A DNA stretch of 64,000 nt, taken from NCBI RefSeq assembly GCF_029873635.1, contig NC_080418.1, forward strand, positions 150,653,748 through 150,717,747, read 5' to 3'. The notes beneath the pieces are model-generated. The model was not told the origin of the DNA and made no database searches. It saw only the letters and a list, made by a program, of their open reading frames with translations. The DNA comes from Malania oleifera. Taxonomy: Eukaryota > Streptophyta > Magnoliopsida > Santalales > Ximeniaceae. Positions 23,037 through 34,323 of this stretch are shown here, piece by piece (the first letter of the stretch is position 1; every line of letters begins with the position of its first letter). Position numbers and translations under genes: made by a program.

Positions 23037-23214
23037 CTCGATTGGTTCAGTCAGATTATTTAGTAAGATATGAATTGATGTTTGAGGCATCACTTCATTA
23101 ATCAGAGTCCATTCTTTGTGAACTCTGCTATCTACTAACAAGTCCATCCCTCTCCAAGTAGTCAGTCTGTTCTCTTCAGGAGAAAGCCTTAATCTCATCA
23201 ACGTCAAATGTAGC
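23037..23214 (-). pseudogene. exon B of an unidentified gene (captured fragment?)
   Basis: On the minus strand, a CTCTTGCAG acceptor is followed by a 178-base open stretch (one base plus 59 codons) that ends at a GAG/GTATGT donor. The translation includes LRLSPEENRLTTWRGMDLL and INEVMPQTSIHILLNN, with normal-looking codon content and no stop. Its split first codon is completed in frame by exon A at 25196-25272. I do not recognise the protein family. The pair lies antisense within intron 2 of the P450 pseudogene. No further exons were found downstream, so it is probably a gene fragment. Confidence 0.5.
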
Positions 23215-24239
23215 CTGCAAGAGTCAAGAGGCTGTTGGGTGACTTCCAAATAGAAGATCTAATGATAATCACAATAGTTTATAATGGATTATAATAAGGG
23301 GAGGACATTGCAACACCTTTGGAGCTCGTTACCTAGATTCACTAAGCGAACTCAATTGTTCCACGCATCAAAAGAAGCTAAACACCAAAATCCACCATCA
23401 ACCTAACAATTTCACCACAAGAAATAGGCCAATTACGCAACAAAAACCACAACTAGCAATTTGCCAATAAGAAAAAAAGGAATAAAAAAGAACTCCAAGC
23501 AAACACATGCAGCAATCTCTTATAGCACCTGGCTCTGATTGCAACTGGCCCAGGAAACAACACCTAAACAACCCAGCAACAGACACATGGCAACCAGCTA
23601 CCAAGTCATGGATACAACAAACAACAACTACAAACCAAGCCTTAAGTTGGCTACATGAATCCTTTTTCCACCAATTTACATGATTGTAGGCAACTCCTCC
23701 AACAATTTGAGGGCTATTAAATCCTTACTATCTCATCCAAGCCATTAAGGTATGCCTATACTCCTTCTGCCACTCATAGTAACTAGCTACTCCTCACTGG
23801 TGCATTATTTGGACTATGTTGCAGTTACCAAATCATGGATCAACAACACAAATTCAGTAGCTTAAGACAACTAAAACAATAGAAGATCACACCATCCAGC
23901 AACTGCAGCAGCTATGCAGTTCAATAAACTCCAAACGGCAGGACAGAACACTTATCACCAAAAAAGCGATATGGTGGGCCAACTAGAAAGCTGGTAAAAC
24001 ACAATAATGGAATTTAAAAAACAATAGTTGTTAATATAAACGGTTGCAGCCATCATAGAAATTACACAATGGGAAATGAATGTCATGTTTGTGAATTCAT
24101 TTTTGTATTGAACTCGTTAGACACCAATAGATTCACATGTTTTGATCCCATAATCCAACATAATAATGTTTCAAATGATTTTCATTTAAGTGTAATCAAT
24201 CTATAATAATGCATCAAAAAAGTATTGAATGTTATCTAA

Positions 24240-24912
24240 GGGCCTGTATAGCATCATTTTTGTTTTCTATTTTATATTTTTATTTCTCCATAATGAAGAA
24301 ATAGATTATAAAGATGCGTTTGTTTATGTTGTCAGTTTTCTATTTCTGTAGCCGGTTTTTTGTTTGCCAAAAAATTGAAAACCAAATTTTATAGTTTTCA
24401 GTTGTTTTGGCAATCTATTGCCATAAATTTTAATATCCAAAAATAGTATTTTTGGGTTAAGTTAGCCATTTATACACTTTTAAATTAAAATAAAAATTAA
24501 ATAATCATATGAATTTAAATATAATTAAAATAAAAATATACATAAATTTAAAATATTAATAAAGCCAATTAAAAAATACATTTACTATTTTTCAATTGCC
24601 ATGTCCAATAAAATTTTTAATGTAGAGTAAATTTCTAAATTAGAACAATTAAGTAAAATAATTATAAAAAATTTAACTTTTATTATAGTAATTTTTTAAT
24701 GTGTATTATTTGTAATTTTATTACTTTAATCATATTTTTATAATATTATTTGAGTTAAAGATGAAAATGACCTTTTCTTTAATTAATTTTTTAATTTTTA
24801 TTAGTTTTGTAAATGTTAACCAAACAGGTTGCTAGTTTTTAATTTTTAGTTTCTATTTCTTGTCTTTTAGTTTTCGTTTCTCTAACTTCTGACAATGATA
24901 CCAAATGGCCCC
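24240..24912. mobile_element. MITE with TAA target duplication
   Basis: An AT-rich 673-base unit is flanked by TAA on both sides (24237-24239 and 24913-24915). The ends are imperfectly inverted: GGGCCTGTATAGCATCATT at the left and GGGGCCATTTGGTATCATT when the right end is read on the other strand. A TAA duplication and GGGCC-type ends suggest the PIF/Harbinger group. It sits in the intron between exons A and B of the minus-strand gene fragment. A truncated relative starts at 32671. Confidence 0.65.
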
Positions 24913-25195
24913 TAAAAAATTTCTTTAGCCACTTTTGGCACAAAAAGGCTTGTAATTGCTACTTTTCCCTTCTATATTGAATTGAAAGGCCTCCAAGGTT
25001 CACCCTACAACAGTGTCCAAAAAGCCACCATTATTATATGTAGATAGCCAATACAACCATTAAGCATTGATTTTTAAAACTACGCAACACAATAAGAATC
25101 TTTTTTACATCAAATTGCCTAAAAAGGCATGGACAAACACTAAAACACTAGTCAATAGAAGATAGTCACAAGAAGAAGAATCAATCCAGGCATAC

Positions 25196-25272
25196 CTCAA
25201 CAAGGTTTCAATGCCAGATTTCATACGGGGGTGCTGAAGAGGAGTTTGCATGGTGCTCCCAAACAAGAAAAC
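25196..25272 (-). pseudogene. exon A of the same unidentified gene
   Basis: On the minus strand a TTTCCTTAG acceptor precedes 77 open bases ending at TTGAG/GTATGC. The translation contains FGSTMQTPLQHPRMKSGIE and ends in phase 2, which joins the single leading base of exon B to make an Arg codon. Matching phases and good consensus splice sites on both exons make chance unlikely. The exon could be internal or carry the start Met. Family unknown. Confidence 0.45.
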
Positions 25273-25689
25273 CTAAGGAAAAGGAAAAGAAGAACTAAAA
25301 GAAACGCAAAAACAAGAAAGTAGTGTCGCCACCTTATTTTTTTATTAAGGGGAAAAAAGAAAAACCCTAAAATATTTACAAAACAAAGAATGGGTAGAGG
25401 AGTACAATTGTGTGTAGAAAATGTGACTGACTAACCATCCTAAGGGAAATTTGCCAACTAGCACCCATAGGCACCTCTTCTACGAATGGTTACTATAGCA
25501 CATTGTATATGTGTCTTGAACAAGAAGAATAATATAGTAGAACAAATCTCCTTTTGATCTTCTAGTGAGACCATCACCATTAAGAGTATACAAGATAGAG
25601 TTCTTGGAATCCAAAATCTAGTAATACTCTTTAAGAAGGAGGTGGCCTCAGAAAATCCTAATTTTGAAATTTGGAAAGACGGGATATGA

Positions 25690-26000
25690 AAGATGCGTTT
25701 GTTTGAAAATAATGATTGAGTTTGAAAGAGATTGGGTTTGAATACCAATTTGAATGAAAAAAAAAAATGTTTGAAAAAGATGAAATTTGAAAGAAAACAT
25801 CAATTTGAATATTGATTTGACCGAAGCATGCTTGGAGAGATGAAATTTGGATGAAAACAAAGGGTTTGTATACCAATTTGAATGAAAACATGTTTGCAAG
25901 ATATGAAGTTTTGAATAAAAATAAAAAACATCAAGTTTGAATACTGATTTGAATGAAAACAAGTTCAAAAAAAGAGATTAATTTTGAATGAAAACCCCCT
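25690..26000. repeat. tandem array, about 129-base unit
   Basis: Units contain TACCAATTTGAATGAAAA, a TGTTTGMAARATATGAA-like part, GAAAACATCAA and GAATAYTGATTTGA. TACCAATTTGAATG recurs at about 25742 and 25871, and the ATYGATTTGA part at about 25810 and 25940. Half-unit similarity suggests an older 65-base period. Non-coding. Confidence 0.65.
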
Positions 26001-28432
26001 AGGAATCATCAAATGACAAATAAAGAAAGAATGCTTCGAAAACATTTATTTTAGAGGTGTTGTTGAAAAGCAAGTTTAAAAAGACAAAAGGGGACTTCAT
26101 GTAAGCCCCTGAAAGCTCATTCTCCTTGATGACAGCACCTACTTCCATCGATCATCTAGTTTTAAGGAAGAAATACTCTCATTTTGCCTTGGGAAGGATA
26201 AGAGAAAGGATCATCTCATAGAGTTCTCCCAACAATTCCATCATTAGCCGAGATGGATCATGAAAGACAAAGATAGACAAAACACATAAAAGCCAAAAGG
26301 ATCACAACCCAAATGTACACTTGAGAGAGACATTATCAATTGAGAAAGGGATAAACACAAGCTAATATAAAAAATAAATGTGCAACAAACAAAGCTAAAT
26401 CAAGCCCTGAGGGGTATTCCTTTAAAGTTCCAAGCCCTTTCTAACACTTTTTCCTGGATTTTTCCTTATTTTTAGGGATTTTTATTGCATTTATTTGAAT
26501 TTTTTGTTAAAATCAGAATATTAATAATAAATGTTTTAAAATTAACGTAAGACAAAATCATCAATGATAATGATAACAATAATAATAATAATAAAAATAA
26601 TAGCAATAATATAATAACCCTAAAAAAACAAAAACATGAAATTAAAGCACTTACTAGAAACAAAAAATACACATTTTTTGGAATTTTGAATTTATTTGAG
26701 TTTTTATGATTTTTTTATACTTTTTTGGATTTTTGGCATATTTCCTATTTTTTAGGGTTTTAACTCGATTTAAAAACAATTAATTAAAAAAATAAAACGA
26801 AAAGAAAAAGAAAAGAAAACAAAATGGGTTATGGTGAGTTGAGGATGATTTCTTGTTCAAGTTTGGTGACAGCTCATGGATTTAGTATGACCTTAGCATG
26901 ATGAAACGTAAGAACATGCTACAAACATCAACAAACATGCAACTTCAACAAGAATACCATCAAAGGGAGAGTATGGAGAACATGCCTTTCAAGAAAGAGA
27001 AAAGATTTTGGCTTCCTCTCACCTTGACCTTCCTCCTCAATCTCAAAATACCTGAGTCTTTCAATCTTCTTGTGCCTCCCTTTGTCATTGTCCCCCTAAA
27101 GTGCACCCCTAGCCTCTATTATAGAGAAACAAGGCTAGGGTTTTGCCCTAAGGCTCATTTTCTGAGAATATCATTAAAAACAAGATGGCTTCCCACCTTG
27201 TCCTAAAGGGGTGCTTGGAAACAATCTTGCCCTATCCTAAGCAAAGAAAGCTAAGAACAGGCCAATGATGCAATACTATTCCTACAAAGTGGCCCCCAAA
27301 CTCAAAAAACATGGAATTGGAGCTTAGAATTAACAAAACTATGCTCAGGATTTACCACATGTAAGGAAAGGTAGGGCATTCTCTAATTTTAAGGAAACTA
27401 CAAGTTTGAAAACATGTTTAGTCAAAATGACCATCGAACTTAGTGTTTATGGTCTGCTATTAAGAACAAGAATTGAGAGAGAAATACTCTCATACAATGT
27501 CAACGCAAGAGAGAGAAAGAGAGAGAGAGAGAGCTTACAATCTCCCTTTCCACTCATATATTAAGATTAAAAAAAATGTAGGAAATTCTAGCACTACCCT
27601 TACACTTTAGCTTGTTTTCACCACATCTCATAATCAAATAGAAATAAAGCATGAAAATAATTATCAACTATTTATCATCATAGAACATCAATGTCCCACA
27701 TTTGAAAAATTTTTAAAGTGTTTCCATCTACAAAGATACTTAAATGAAATCTAATTGACTATAAATGAAATATAGATAGCAAAGTTGAAGTTCTATCAAT
27801 AGATGCCCAAATCAAAATTTCATGGGCCTTCCAAAGTTTTATCAAAAAATGAAATCTTCAGCGCTATCATAGGCTTCAACACTAATGCAAAGGAGAGAAT
27901 GTTTGCATGTGAAAGGCAGATTAGGCAATATTGATTTGGCACCCTCTCTCAATGCAGGGACTAAAAATGTCTTGACAACTTTTACTTTTATGTCATAAAG
28001 AGGAGAAAACGAAGGGGGGGGGGGGGGGAAGGAATGGATAATCATATCACAAATTTACAAAATATTTGTGGACTGCACATGCAGAGTGATGGATCAAAAC
28101 CACCATTAATGAGTTTCCATTTTTTGTTTTTTCTTCACAAACAAAGAATTTTATTGAGAGAAAGGCAGAAAGATATATCAGAGAGGACAAGGCATTCTCC
28201 AACAATCAAAAAAGAAACAAAACAGAATGAATATATATGTACCAACAGTACAAAACTAATGAAGCAAAGCATTCCATCCTTCCTGCATTTTGGTAACCAG
28301 CATCGAGTATTGCAATAAGAGAGGGTGCTGAGACAAGTAGAATTCTTTCCATAATCTTGATAAAACATTTACATTGAGGTTTAAGACGAGAACAAGATCT
28401 ACATCTGACCTTATGATGATTGTGCACACCAG
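26001..28432. other. non-coding remainder of P450 pseudogene intron 2
   Basis: AT-rich sequence with A- and T-runs (26450-26820), a (GA)n run near 27510-27533 and a G-run near 28013-28028. A 102-codon open frame at 26898-27206 has no recognisable domain and is not supported as a gene. The segment ends at the acceptor before exon 3. Confidence 0.45.
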
Positions 28433-29211
28433 AGCAAATCAACATTGCAATGTCAAAAGAGCCAGGAGAATCGCTGCAATGGGAGGACATCCAGAAGATG
28501 AGATACTCATGGAGTGTTGTATCTGAAATTATCAGAATAGCGCCACCAATAATTGGTAGTTTTAGAGAAGCCTTGACAGATTTAACATATGAAGGTTATA
28601 CCATTCCCAAAGGATGGAAGGTACATCATTTCATTTATTATCAGGTCTAATTTTTTTCACTCTGATTTCCAAAATGGTATCCTAAACTTTGAGCTTTTGC
28701 GCTTTTTCTTTTTTTTCTTTTTTTTTTTTTTTAGAGAAAAGGCTTGAAAGTATGAGGATATTTTAATTTAGAAAAAATAGAAGCAGGTGAACTAGAGTTT
28801 CTTAATAACAAAAAATTTAAATTATGTAAAGGTTGTTCAGTGCCCTTCAAACATTTAGCTTCTAAATGCACTCAAATTGCTGAAAACAACTAATTGTTTG
28901 GCTGTTTCATCAAACAGTTGTACTGGAGTGCTGCTTCAACGCACAAAGATCCAAGCTTATTCTCCAGTCCAGAGAACTTTGATGTTTCAAGATTTGAAGA
29001 AGCAGGAACTAGTCCATTTTCATATGTTCCATTTGGAGGGGGGCCCAGGATGTGCTTGGGGAAAGAATACGCACGGCTTGAAATACTTGTCTTTCTACAC
29101 AATTTGGTGAAGAGATTCAAATGGGATTTAGTGATCCTCAACGAGAAAATTGAATATGATCCAATGCCTACCCCAGCAAAAGGACTACTAATTCATCTTC
29201 GACCTCACTAG

Positions 29212-30149
29212 TCCAAAGCCTAATATCTCCACTTTAAATTACCAAGTAGTTAAGCTGCAAAGCGTACCACTGTATCATAAAATGCCATCCAATATAACAC
29301 CCACAAGCAAAACGTAACAACATCACATGTCTTTCATGTTACTGATGACCTGTATTTAACACCCATTTCCTGATGTGGTAGATCAAGTTGAAGAGTTCTA
29401 TGGAGTTCTACATTACATGGACCTGTACATCCTGAAACAGCACTTTTATATTACTCCTAGCATGTTGTCATATACTATCCCATGCTATATGCATATTCAA
29501 GATTCCAAAACATACATATTAGAGGAGTCCCTAATCCAATGTATGTGTCTGTGCAATTGTGCATATGTGCAAGTACACCTTTATCTATGCATACACATCT
29601 GTGTTCAATTCTAGGCACAACTTTTACTTTTTTTAGCATAAGCATAGTGATTAAACAATGATTCTTAATAATGGGACTAAAACTAAACCTGCCATCAGAA
29701 ATGGTGTTTTGTCTTTTCTCATGAATAATTGGAACCGCTATTCAACATTTATTTCCATAGTGTGCTTACAGATTTCGAGTAAATATGAATTAGGTGTCAT
29801 GGTGCTACATATGTTTTCAGAGAAGCACTTTTCCATTAAATTTTCCAGTTAAACACTTTTCTGGAAGTATAAATGCTGCATTTTGGTGTTTAGATGCAAA
29901 TTGTTATTTACTTTTGATGAAATGATGAATGAGTGTTTTTTAAGTTGCAAAGTGTTTGGGAGCTAAAGCAAATAAGTACTTACTTTCAAATATTTGTACT
30001 TGCAAATTTTTTGTTAGTCTCATTTAAACCCAATGTTGGCTTTAAATAAAATGTCCACATCATATTACCCAAAAATATGCCAAAATAAAATTAGTATGCA
30101 GTGTAAAAAATAATATATAACATCACTAGAAGAAACCTGGAGGAGTTCT
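29212..30149. other. 3' flank of the P450 pseudogene
   Basis: The first 150 bases resemble the 3' flank of the intact P450 gene (shared segments such as GTCCAATRTAAYAYCCACAA in modified form). The rest is AT-rich and shows no coding signal. Confidence 0.45.
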
Positions 30150-30775
30150 CTTCTTTGTTGTGGGGGGTATTCGCTCCCCGATTTTAGATTCTGCAAACAT
30201 TTTCTTGTAAATCATTTTTTGAGCATTTGGTTCATGCTGACATGCCCTTTTTGAAGCATCATACTATTTGGAAGGCTAAAGTCCCTGAAAATATTTATTT
30301 GGTTGATGTTTTCTTAATAAAAATGAACAGCAACATTCTTTTGCAAACTTGCAGAGTAGGAAACCTGTGAAGGCTTTATCTCTGAATATATAGCTCCAAA
30401 TCTGCCTCTCATCATTTTTTTCTTTTTTTTTTCATTGTTCTTTCCTGGGAAAGTTTGGACTAAACCTTGATTTGTTTGGAGAAGACTGGTTCGTTCAGAA
30501 TCAATGGAGGATTGTTGGCTATTTCCCATACAGGTTTTGGTAAGAGTAGACATGGCTCAGCCTTGTTGAGAAGTGGGATTTTTGCAGTTTTGCTGAGTGT
30601 TTGGTTGTAACAGAATGAGCTACATGAGGTGGATATTTCACATTTGTATGTATGCGAAATTGAATTTGAATAATGAATAATATTGCATAGGGAGGTATTT
30701 TTTTTCTTACCCCCACACTGCTGTTTTTTTGGGCATACGTTGTACATGATTTAGGGGGAGCACACATCTTTTGAT
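30150..30775 (+). mobile_element. LINE 3' fragment (zf-RVT region)
   Basis: The plus strand encodes, with stops and shifts, the C-terminal zinc-binding reverse-transcriptase-associated region of plant L1-type LINEs: HTIWKAKVPENIYLVDVF, LLQTCRV, a SASHHFF block and a FGEDWFVQNQWR block. The same family is seen at 62200-62895 and, in the opposite orientation, at 30985-32455. It is 5'-truncated and dead. Confidence 0.65.
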
Positions 30776-30984
30776 TTACATGTTAGAGGGTAGTTTGTCA
30801 TCATCAAAAAGAGGGAGCTTGATAGACCCAAGGTTTCAATATTTGGACTAAGAATATTTAAGTAAGAGTTATACATTTACGAGTTTAGATCAATTGAGTG
30901 TGAAAGAGCTTCAGGATCAGAGATCTTTATTTATTCTCTTTGCTCTTGAATTCATTGTGTATTTGTTTAAATTTCATGCATGCT

Positions 30985-32455
30985 TTTTTATATAGTAAAA
31001 GAAGATTTCATTAATAGGAAAACATTTTACAAAAAGGGGGATGAGAAATCTCCTGAAAATATTTTAGGAAAAAAAAGGGACACAAACTAAAAACAACAAA
31101 GAAAAAATAAACATCAAGCCAGCATGTTCCTCCAACATCTTTGTAAATCCAAGAAGCTAGCACCCCTAAAAATTCCAAACCTGCCACACCATAAAGGGCT
31201 ATAAATCTTTTCCCACACCAGTAACCAATTTAACTTTTTCCCTATAAGAGATCCGTGCATTATGCTCCAATTATACAACCCACCCCCCAACAAGACTGCA
31301 AATATGACACATTTCCACAATGCTGCCCTATACTTCCTCCTTCCAAAAACTGCGAAAGATATAGTGAGCAAGCCCTCCATTGAAATACGGCAGACCCAAC
31401 TCTCACCCAAAATTCCACATCACTAATTTCAAATCCAGTGCAAAAGAAGATGACAGAAGCAGTCTCAGAATTCTTATAACAGAGCACACAAACGTCTGGA
31501 GAAGAGCCTTCAGAGATCTTCTGATCTACAAGAAGTCATTGGTATTGATTTTACCAAGCACAACCAACCTAGTAAAAGCATTAATTTTGAGGGAACTTTG
31601 GCCTTCCAAATAATAGACTAGAGAGGAAATAAAGAATTGGAACAGGTCAAGAATTCAAAGAATGATTTGCAAGGATACACACCCGAAGGATCCAAGGACC
31701 AAGAGCAAACATCTCTCCTGAAGAAAGATTACAATTATTCAATAAGGACAACAAGGATGACAACCCCACTAATTCCCTATCATTAAGAGATCACCCGAAA
31801 TAGAAATTCCAAGAAACCAAAGGACTCCTAAAATTGCCAGCAAAGAAAGAAATGACACTATTCTGCCCTGAGCTCAATTGGAAAGGATGAGGGAAAGAAG
31901 TGGAAAGTACATCATCCCCCAAACATGGGTCATTCCAAAAATGAATCCAAGAACCACTCCCCACCTTAAATTTAGTGTTAGGAGTGAGTAAGGGATAAAA
32001 ATAAGAAAATAGACCTCCACAGACTCTCTGAGGAACATCTTAAAACTAGCATTGATAACCCAAACTTACTTCTTTTTACTCTATACCAAAGGGAAGAATC
32101 TTCAAGGTGGAAGCGCCATAACCATTGAGCTGAAAGAGCAATGTTTTTAGACACCAACTTACCAACGCACAGCCACCTCTCCTTTTTAGACCTACAAACC
32201 TCTTCCCAGCTCACAAAAGTGGTCCCTACCCACACCAGACCACAAGGGATCTCTCAGTTCTCTCAAGCTTGCTAGTGATTCTCACTAAATCTTAAAACAG
32301 ACAAGAAACACAACAAAATACTAGAAAGACAAGCCTGAATAAGAGTAATTCTAGCCCCAAGAAAAAAAAAAGCCCCTTCCAACCATCTAAACGCTTCATT
32401 ATCCTTTCCACTACCAAATTTCAAAAATCCACACCTTTAGAATTAATGTCCTAAT
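30985..32455 (-). mobile_element. LINE 3' fragment, minus strand
   Basis: Reading from 32455 downward gives the end of an L1-type ORF2: a [12 protein letters not shown] block near 32350, a KNIALSAQWLWRF block near 32140, and near 31100-31410 ALWKCVIFAVLL and LDLQRCWR. The 3' UTR ends in a short A-rich tail near 30985. Multiple stops and shifts occur. The RT catalytic core is absent. Confidence 0.7.
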
Positions 32456-32459
32456 TTTT

Positions 32460-32652
32460 TCACACACAGCCGGTCCCAAGCCCGGGTAAAGGAGGAGGGT
32501 TGTGTTAGGTAGCTAACAGACAGCGTAAAATTTGTCAAATCCCTATGATTCAAAAGAAATGGTCCATGATCGCATAAATTGGCGGAAAATGATTCATATA
32601 ACCGACCCCACTTAGTGTGACTAAGGCTTGGTTTTGTTGTTTGTTGTATAAT
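32460..32652 (+). mobile_element. RTE-type LINE, 3' end only
   Basis: The segment holds CCGGTCCCAAGCCCGGGTAA, an ATGATCGCATAAATTGGCG part, CCGACCCCACTTAGTGTGA and a GTTTTGTTGTTTGTTGT tail. The last 110 bases are near-identical to the 3' end of the RTE fragment at 17075-17597. It adjoins the minus-strand LINE directly. Confidence 0.75.
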
Positions 32653-32670
32653 CTGTCTCCAAGGAACTAA

Positions 32671-32900
32671 GGGACTATTTGGTATCACTATAAAAAATTA
32701 TGAAAATAAAAAATAGAAACAAAAACTAAAAATGAAAAAACAGAAAAAATAAAAACCAAAAACTAGCAACATATTTGGTTAATATTTCCAAAATTGAAAA
32801 AATTTAAAAATATAATTGAGCAAATGACCATTTTTATTCTTGATAAATAACAATCAGAAAATATAATTAACAAAAATTACAATAAAAAGGACATTCTAGT
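32671..32900. mobile_element. truncated MITE related to 24240-24912
   Basis: It begins after a TAA with GGGACTATTTGGTATCAC, matching the terminal repeat of the MITE at 24240, and continues with an A-rich subterminal region. The opposite terminus is not found, so the right end is lost. Confidence 0.5.
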
Positions 32901-33562
32901 ACATAAAGCTCTAGCATATGTGCGTTCCAGGGAACGGGCAGACTACAATGAATCTACTGTACACAACTTTACCTTGTATTTTTGCAAGAGGTTATTTCCA
33001 TGCCACAGTTTTTAGCTGTTTTGAAACAACCTGAAAATCATATTTTATAATTTTAGGATAAGTAGAAATTGAGGTGGCAAAATAACTGCTTTGGAAGGGA
33101 GGTTAGGGAATCAAAGATTCGGCCAGCTCCACTAGGACCTTACTGGGGACATGCTTATGGAGATTTACGGTGAAGAAGGTGGAGTTGTGGACGATGGTTG
33201 CAAGGACAAATATGGCAGTGATATACTAGAGGGATAAAAGAACGAACTGTAAGGGGTAGAGTTATGAAAGGATGTAAGGAAAGATCGGCAGTATTTTGCT
33301 GACCATAGCACCTGCATTGGGGATGATTGGGAATCTGCTCTCTTCTGACTCTTCTTGGATGGCTGTTGGTGTGGGGGCACACCTCTGAACTTGTAGTTTC
33401 CTGACTTACTCCTACTGGAAAAAAACGAAAATGACATTATGAGTTCCTACTAGCAGATTTCAGCAATGGGGTTACGTGATCTGCCTTTCATTAGAAGGGC
33501 CCGGGATTGAGAGCTTGATATGTTCTATAGATTTTTCAATTATTTGTAAAGGTCTTTTGTTA
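32901..33562. other. unexplained low-copy-looking stretch
   Basis: No supported gene. On the minus strand, 33165-33437 is open for about 90 codons rich in Ser, Pro and Gln, but no domain is recognised and no clear splice pair frames it. It may be part of a lost host gene. Confidence 0.3.
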
Positions 33563-33617
33563 ATAGATGGGGAAGAATGGGGTCAAAAGGGGGAAAAAAA
33601 AAAAAAAGGATTAGATG

Positions 33618-33745
33618 TTACTACCCATATCAACAAGGTGCACCTTTCTTTTCGGGAACTTTTCCATAAGAACTTCACGATTAAGCGTGTTTGACTTGGA
33701 GTAATCTTATGATGGGTGACCTTTTGGAAAGTTTTCTCAGGAAGT
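33618..33745 (+). other. 5S-rRNA-like module in Cassandra 5' LTR
   Basis: The order CCATAAGAACTTC, then GATTAAGCGTGTTTGACTTGG, is cut short here to its two key blocks: a box A-like TTAAGCGTGTTTG and a box C-like GATGGGTGACC. Both match plant 5S rRNA internal promoter positions, with a few changes. Known Cassandra elements keep these Pol III boxes. It is not a functional rRNA gene. Confidence 0.8.
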
Positions 33746-34045
33746 GTGTGAGTGAGGACAAAACACACTTAAAAGGATATGTGTTGGTCTGTGGGGTCAG
33801 TCATTAGTCCAATAAGGCCTGTCCCCCGTTGTCTGGTCCAGGTGGTGGAGGAGAGACGCAGTACTCCCTAACAGACCCAGGTCAGGGTGTTACAAAATGG
33901 TATCAGAACCATTACCCAACCGGAAGTGTGATGAGATTCACATCGCCTAAATTTGGAAATGTGGGTTCGTAACGAGGACGTTGCGTTCTGTAAGTGGGGG
34001 AGAATGTGATACCCCGTGGAAGAAAGGCTTAAAAAAGATTAAATG

Positions 34046-34170
34046 TTACTACTCATATCAATAAGGTGCACTTTTCTTTTCAGGAACCTTCCCATGAGAA
34101 CTTCACGGTTAAGCGTGCTTGACTTGAAGTAATCTTGGGATGGGTAACTTTCTAGAAAGTTTTTTCAGGA
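34046..34170 (+). other. 5S-rRNA-like module in Cassandra 3' LTR
   Basis: Box A-like GTTAAGCGTGCTTGAC and box C-like GGATGGGTAACTT are seen, preceded by CCCATGAGAACTTC. Box C has a G-to-A change in the usual GGGTGACC core. Confidence 0.8.
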
Positions 34171-34323
34171 AGTGTGTAAGTAAGGACAAAACACACTTAA
34201 AAGGACACATGTTGGTCTGTGGGGCCAGTCATTAGTCCGATAAGGCCCGCCCCCCTGTTGTCTGCTCTAGGTGATGGAGGAGAGATGCAGTACTCCTTAA
34301 CAGACCCAGGTCGGGACGTTACA

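Larger units (their letters stand above)
21961..29211 (+). pseudogene. CYP716-like cytochrome P450, exon 1 missing
   Basis: Three exons are recognisable: 21961-22416 (456 bases), 28433-28620 (188 bases) and 28918-29211 (294 bases with stop). Exon 2 and 3 lengths and all phases equal those of the intact gene at 59199-63624. The I-helix AGHDTS, the ExxR helix (EIIR), the SRF part of the PERF region and the heme-binding [10 protein letters not shown] with its Cys are all intact, with no stop. Exon 1, which would encode the membrane anchor, proline-rich hinge and substrate-contact region, is absent from the window. Intron 2 is swollen to 6 kb by a MITE, a tandem array and foreign exons. The 3' flank still resembles that of the intact gene. 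I infer a duplicated gene that lost its front end; an exon 1 more than 22 kb away is not excluded. Confidence 0.85.
33563..34323 (+). mobile_element. Cassandra-type TRIM with 5S-like LTRs
   Basis: Two direct LTRs (about 33563-33894 and 34005-34323) flank a 110-base interior. The interior starts with a primer-binding site TGGTATCAGAACC at 33898 and ends with a purine tract TGGGGGAGAA before the TGTGATACCCC start of the 3' LTR. Both LTRs end in GTTACA. Each LTR contains a 5S-rRNA-like module, the defining trait of the Cassandra group of terminal-repeat retrotransposons in miniature. It has no coding capacity and would need enzymes in trans. The 5' LTR start is blurred by an A-run. Confidence 0.9.

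Noticed and set aside
26898..27206. 102-codon open frame
   Set aside because: No domain, splice context or homology that I recognise; it sits in repeat-like intron sequence.
33165..33437. Ser/Pro/Gln-rich minus-strand frames
   Set aside because: Two overlapping frames are both open, which suggests composition bias. Neither has a convincing acceptor-donor pair.
33618..34170. 5S ribosomal RNA genes
   Set aside because: The modules are diverged, lie within LTRs of a TRIM and are not in a tandem 5S array; they are Cassandra 5S-like sequence.
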